Assembly: GCA_015661715.1 (NCBI GenBank) | Contig: DQVN01000098.1 | Location: 1-10,037 of the forward strand | Reading direction: 5' to 3' | Origin: Sulfurivirga caldicuralii | GTDB lineage: Bacteria; Pseudomonadota; Gammaproteobacteria; Thiomicrospirales; Thiomicrospiraceae | DNA length: 10,037 bases | Part shown: positions 6,944 to 10,037 of the stretch, one piece after another | How positions within the stretch are numbered: the stretch's first letter is position 1 | Layout of the letters: each line of letters opens with the position of its first letter | Program-made: the position numbers and the translations under genes | Notes under the pieces: generated by a model | What the model saw: the letters and a program-made list of their open reading frames with translations, nothing else | Database searches by the model: none | Told to the model about the DNA's origin: nothing

Positions 6944-7879
6944 TTAGCCCGCGACCTCACCCATGGCCTTATGCAGTTTTTTCATTGCCGCCTTCTCAAT
7001 CTGGCGGATACGTTCCATGGAGACACCATACTTTTCCGACAGCGCCTTCAGGCCGGTTTTTTCTTCGCTGAGCCAGCGCTGTTGCAGAATGTCGCGGCTG
7101 CGGGCATCCAGGGTTTCCAAGGCCTGACGCATCTTTTCCATCTTGAGGGTCTTATCCTGCTCTTCTGCCAGCTGGGTTTCCGGGTCGGGTTCATGGGAAG
7201 CCAGCACCAGGGTGGGGCGCTCATTTTCCTCATCTTCCGGTGTGGGGTCGATGGAGACATCCTGGCCATAGAGGCGACTGTCCATTTCCAGCACATCTTC
7301 CTTACTCACCCCCAGTTCTTCGGCGACCCGTTCGGCCTCCTTGTCGCCAAACCACGCCAGTGCCTTTTTGGCGCCCCGTAGCTTGAAGAACAGCTTGCGT
7401 TGCGCTTTAGTGGTGGCGGTTTTGACGATACGCCAGTTGCGGATGATGTATTCATTGATCTCTGCGCGGATCCAGTGTACGGCAAAAGTCATCAGGCGCA
7501 CATTCTGCTCCGGGTTGAAGCGTTGCACCGCTTTCATCAGGCCGATATTGCCTTCTTGAATCAGATCCGACAGCGGTAAACCATAGCCTGCATAGCTGCG
7601 GGCAATGGGCACCACATAGCGCAGGGAGGAGAGCACCAGCTTTTTAGCCGCTTCCTCATCTTTGTCATAGTACCAGCGTTTGGCCAGTTCCCGCTCCTCT
7701 TCGGCCGAGAGGGCGGGGAACTGGTTGATCACCTGAAGATAAGTGTGCAGATCTTTACCGGGCATCAGCCCTTTTTCCAGACGGGCCAGCTCGGTTTTTT
7801 TAGGTGCAGGCAGGGTACTGCGGGGTATTTCGTTTTTTTCAGGCGCCGGTGTGGGGGCGCCAGACTGCTGTTCAGGCAT
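6944..7879 (-). CDS. rpoH: RNA polymerase sigma factor RpoH (sigma-32, heat shock)
   Basis: This 311-residue sigma factor directs RNA polymerase to heat-shock promoters. Sigma region 1.2/2.1 starts at LHTYLQVINQFPALSAEEE (44-62). Region 2 has LIQEGNIGLMKAVQRFNPE (106-124) and FAVHWIRAEINEYIIRNWR (132-150). The RpoH box reads QRKLFFKLR at 160-168, which separates it from RpoD/RpoS-type sigmas. Region 4 has LDARSRDILQQRWL and the helix-turn-helix EKYGVSMERIRQIEKAAMKKL (282-302). About 35 extra residues rich in Pro, Glu and Lys precede the conserved core, compared with E. coli (284 residues). In the turnover segment, EEAAKKLV (75-82) aligns with E. coli LEAAKTLI (47-54), so L47 is replaced by Glu. 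The neighbours are adk and sulphur-transport genes, not ftsEX as in many gammaproteobacteria. AGGG sits seven bases upstream of the ATG. Confidence 0.95.
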   Translation of the reverse strand: MPEQQSGAPTPAPEKNEIPRSTLPAPKKTELARLEKGLMPGKDLHTYLQVINQFPALSAEEERELAKRWYYDKDEEAAKKLVLSSLRYVVPIARSYAGYGLPLSDLIQEGNIGLMKAVQRFNPEQNVRLMTFAVHWIRAEINEYIIRNWRIVKTATTKAQRKLFFKLRGAKKALAWFGDKEAERVAEELGVSKEDVLEMDSRLYGQDVSIDPTPEDEENERPTLVLASHEPDPETQLAEEQDKTLKMEKMRQALETLDARSRDILQQRWLSEEKTGLKALSEKYGVSMERIRQIEKAAMKKLHKAMGEVAG

Positions 7880-7917
7880 GGTTTAACCCTGGTCTTGTGA
7901 TTTGTGGATGAACACTC

Positions 7918-7923
7918 ATCATA
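7918..7923 (-). promoter_or_regulatory. Possible -10 element upstream of rpoH
   Basis: TATGAT on the minus strand matches five of six -10 bases and would give a leader of about 31 bases. No good -35 is found, and no sigma-32 or sigma-E type promoter was recognised in the gap. The short leader shows no long-range structure like the E. coli rpoH thermosensor. Confidence 0.25.
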
Positions 7924-7941
7924 GCGCTTTTTGCCGTAAGA

Positions 7942-7966
7942 TGCGCCCTATTTGATCCAGGGCGCA
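7942..7966 (-). terminator. Hairpin between adk and rpoH (weak terminator or attenuator)
   Basis: A perfect 8-bp stem (TGCGCCCT with AGGGCGCA) and a nine-base loop starts five bases after the adk stop. The minus-strand tail is TCTTACGG, lacking a run of U, so termination is probably partial; an mRNA 3'-end stabilising role is also possible. Confidence 0.45.
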
Positions 7967-7971
7967 GATCG

Positions 7972-8661
<690 letters not shown>

Positions 8662-8666
8662 ACAGA

Positions 8667-8696
8667 GGCCGCGCAGGCGGCTGAGCCATAGCGGCC
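8667..8696 (-). repeat. GC-rich inverted repeat between the fructosamine kinase gene and adk
   Basis: GGCCGC and GCGGCC (6 bp) flank an 18-base loop, which itself contains further self-complementary GC sequence. It lies about 46 bases after the kinase stop. On the minus strand it is followed by TCTGTT, so it may be a poor terminator; on the plus strand a CTTTT tract follows, but no gene points that way. Confidence 0.35.
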
Positions 8697-8742
8697 CTTT
8701 TCCCTCCGTAGGCGCTGGCGAGTCGTTGGATATGTGGGCTGT

Positions 8743-9624
8743 TTAGCCGACCTCCGCCAGCAGCTGTTGCATCATGCGCTGGGCGCTGCGGCCATAGCCG
8801 CCACCGAACAGGTTGAAGTGGTTGAGAATGTGGTAGAGGTTATAGAGGGTTTTGCGCACCCTGTAACCGTCGTCCAGGGCAAAGAGTTCACCATAGGCGG
8901 CATAAAAATCCGCGCCAAAGCCGCCAAATAGTTCGGTCATGGCTAGATCAGCTTCATGGTCGCCGTAGTAGCTGGCGGGGTCATAAATGACTGGCTCGCC
9001 CGCTTCGGTAAAGGCGCTGTTGCCGCCCCACAGATCTCCGTGCAGCAGGCTGGGCTTGGGGGTGTAGCCGGAGAAGAAGGCGGGCAGGGCTTCAATCAGT
9101 GTCAATCCTTGTTCGTAAGTGGAGGCAGACAGTCCGGCGGCGCGGGCCAATTCCAGTTGGTGGCGCAGGCGCTTTTCGCCGTAAAAGTGTATCCAGTCGT
9201 CTGACCAGCCATTGGGTTGCAGGGTATGGCCAATATAGTTGTCCTCATCCCAGCCAAACCGGCCGTTTGGGCTGAGCTGATGGTGCAGCAGTGCCAAGGC
9301 CCGGCCCCGATCCCGCTCATTACCCCCATGGCCCAGGGGCAGGTATTCCAGCAGTAAAAAGGCGCATCCTGCGCCCTCGCCCCAGGCATAGGGGCGCGGG
9401 CAGCGAAAGGTATGGGTCTCCCAGATGACCTCCAGGGCATGGGCCTCGCAAGCAAACAGCGGGCGGCTGCTGGGGCGGTTGGTTTTGAGAAAGTAGTCGC
9501 CCTGATCCGTATGCAGGCGCCAGGCCTGATGGATATCGCCGCCACTTTGCGGCTGCGCGCTGATGATATGAAGTTGGGGCCCGCCGACCTGAGCGATGGC
9601 CTCTGACAGTTGCGGCCAGTTCAT
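8743..9624 (-). CDS. Fructosamine/ketosamine-3-kinase family protein
   Basis: This 293-residue cytosolic protein belongs to the fructosamine kinase family (E. coli YniA type), part of the aminoglycoside-phosphotransferase/protein-kinase-like fold. Characterised members phosphorylate C3 of ketosamines on glycated amines, leading to deglycation. A probable ATP-contacting lysine lies in YFLKTN (K47). The FGWDEDNYIG segment (123-132), the catalytic loop HGDLWGGN (195-202, D197 and N202) and the metal-binding YDPASYYG (D215) follow in order. The C-terminal signature ELFGGF…LYNLYHILNHFNLFGG is typical of the family. The ATG at 9624 has AGGAGG five bases upstream, and this site overlaps the stop codon of mrcA, so the two genes are probably coupled. 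The physiological substrate in bacteria is not settled by sequence. Confidence 0.93.
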   Translation of the reverse strand: MNWPQLSEAIAQVGGPQLHIISAQPQSGGDIHQAWRLHTDQGDYFLKTNRPSSRPLFACEAHALEVIWETHTFRCPRPYAWGEGAGCAFLLLEYLPLGHGGNERDRGRALALLHHQLSPNGRFGWDEDNYIGHTLQPNGWSDDWIHFYGEKRLRHQLELARAAGLSASTYEQGLTLIEALPAFFSGYTPKPSLLHGDLWGGNSAFTEAGEPVIYDPASYYGDHEADLAMTELFGGFGADFYAAYGELFALDDGYRVRKTLYNLYHILNHFNLFGGGYGRSAQRMMQQLLAEVG

Positions 9625-9633
9625 GTATACCTC

Positions 9634-10037
9634 CTACTGGAACAGTTCATTACTGAGGGCCTCGAGGGCGCGTTGGTCTTCGCTGGGTATCTGAGGGGCA
9701 AAGGGCTCGCGGAAGACCTCAAACAGGGCACCGGGCGTATCGGCAGGCACGGCCTGGCCCGTTTTGGGGTCGATGGGCACGCTGACAATGCCTTCGGGCA
9801 TGGCAAATGGCGTTTCCGGAATCTGCGCCAAGGCCACACGCATATAGTCAATCCAGATGGGCAGCGCGGCGCGGCCGCCCACTTCACGGCGACCGAGGGT
9901 TTGGGGCTGGTCGAATCCTACCCACACACTGGTGGCGACTTTGGGATTGAAACCGGTGTACCAGGCATCCTTCTGCTCATTGGTGGTACCGGTTTTACCG
10001 GCGATATCCTGGCGCTGGAGCGCTTTGGCGCGCCGAC
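9634..10037 (-). CDS. mrcA: Penicillin-binding protein 1A, C-terminal part (5' end outside window)
   Basis: This is the 3' portion of a bifunctional class A PBP, an inner-membrane murein synthase with periplasmic glycosyltransferase and transpeptidase domains. About 133 codons are visible. They begin just before the transpeptidase KTGT box (GKTGTTNEQKDAWYTGFNP), continue through VWVGFDQP and LGRREVGGRAALPIWIDYM, and end in a 60-residue tail containing PIDPKTGQ and finishing in ELFQ. The GRRE/GGRAALPIW segment is typical of PBP1A (MrcA/PonA) of Gram-negative bacteria. The gene reads in from beyond the right edge, so its start and glycosyltransferase domain are not seen. Its TAG stop is nine bases before the fructosamine kinase ATG and touches that gene's ribosome binding site. 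Confidence 0.93.
   Translation of the reverse strand, partial: RRAKALQRQDIAGKTGTTNEQKDAWYTGFNPKVATSVWVGFDQPQTLGRREVGGRAALPIWIDYMRVALAQIPETPFAMPEGIVSVPIDPKTGQAVPADTPGALFEVFREPFAPQIPSEDQRALEALSNELFQ

Noticed and set aside
7880..7971. An RNA thermometer in the rpoH leader
   Set aside because: The gap is short and the only strong stem belongs to the adk 3' side; no pairing that hides the rpoH ribosome binding site was seen.

Overview
The window looks like chromosome from a gammaproteobacterium. The evidence is the closeness of PBP1A, adenylate kinase, sigma-32, TypA/BipA and Dtd to their gammaproteobacterial families and the moderately high GC content. No genus can be named from the sequence alone. 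Every gene supported here lies on the minus strand, so transcription runs from high to low coordinates. No tRNA, rRNA, CRISPR array, insertion sequence or phage gene was seen, and coding density is high. The longest non-coding gaps are about 100 to 120 bases.

In transcription order, the right end holds the 3' part of mrcA (penicillin-binding protein 1A). A fructosamine/ketosamine-3-kinase family gene follows closely and is probably co-translated with it. Next come adk (adenylate kinase) and rpoH (heat-shock sigma factor), each with its own upstream gap. Two small membrane proteins of the YeeE/YedE (DUF395) sulphur-transport family follow, separated by three bases.

The middle holds the most interesting unit. 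A stand-alone Aer-like PAS protein is followed by a membrane-anchored methyl-accepting chemotaxis protein with a C-terminal zinc-binding CZB domain. Together they look like an aerotaxis/energy-taxis receptor split over two genes, comparable in layout to CetB/CetA of Campylobacter. A good intrinsic terminator closes this unit.

The left part holds typA (ribosome-associated GTPase) with its own terminator, then dtd (D-aminoacyl-tRNA deacylase), then a c-di-GMP signalling protein that runs off the window. That protein has a GGDEF domain with a degenerate catalytic motif (GGDLF) but an intact RxxD inhibitory site, followed by an EAL domain with the expected phosphodiesterase motifs.

Most of the window is core housekeeping. 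The accessory signalling content (split PAS/CZB receptor, sulphur half-transporters, GGDLF-EAL protein) points to a motile bacterium that responds to redox or sulphur conditions. That link is inferred from gene neighbourhood.
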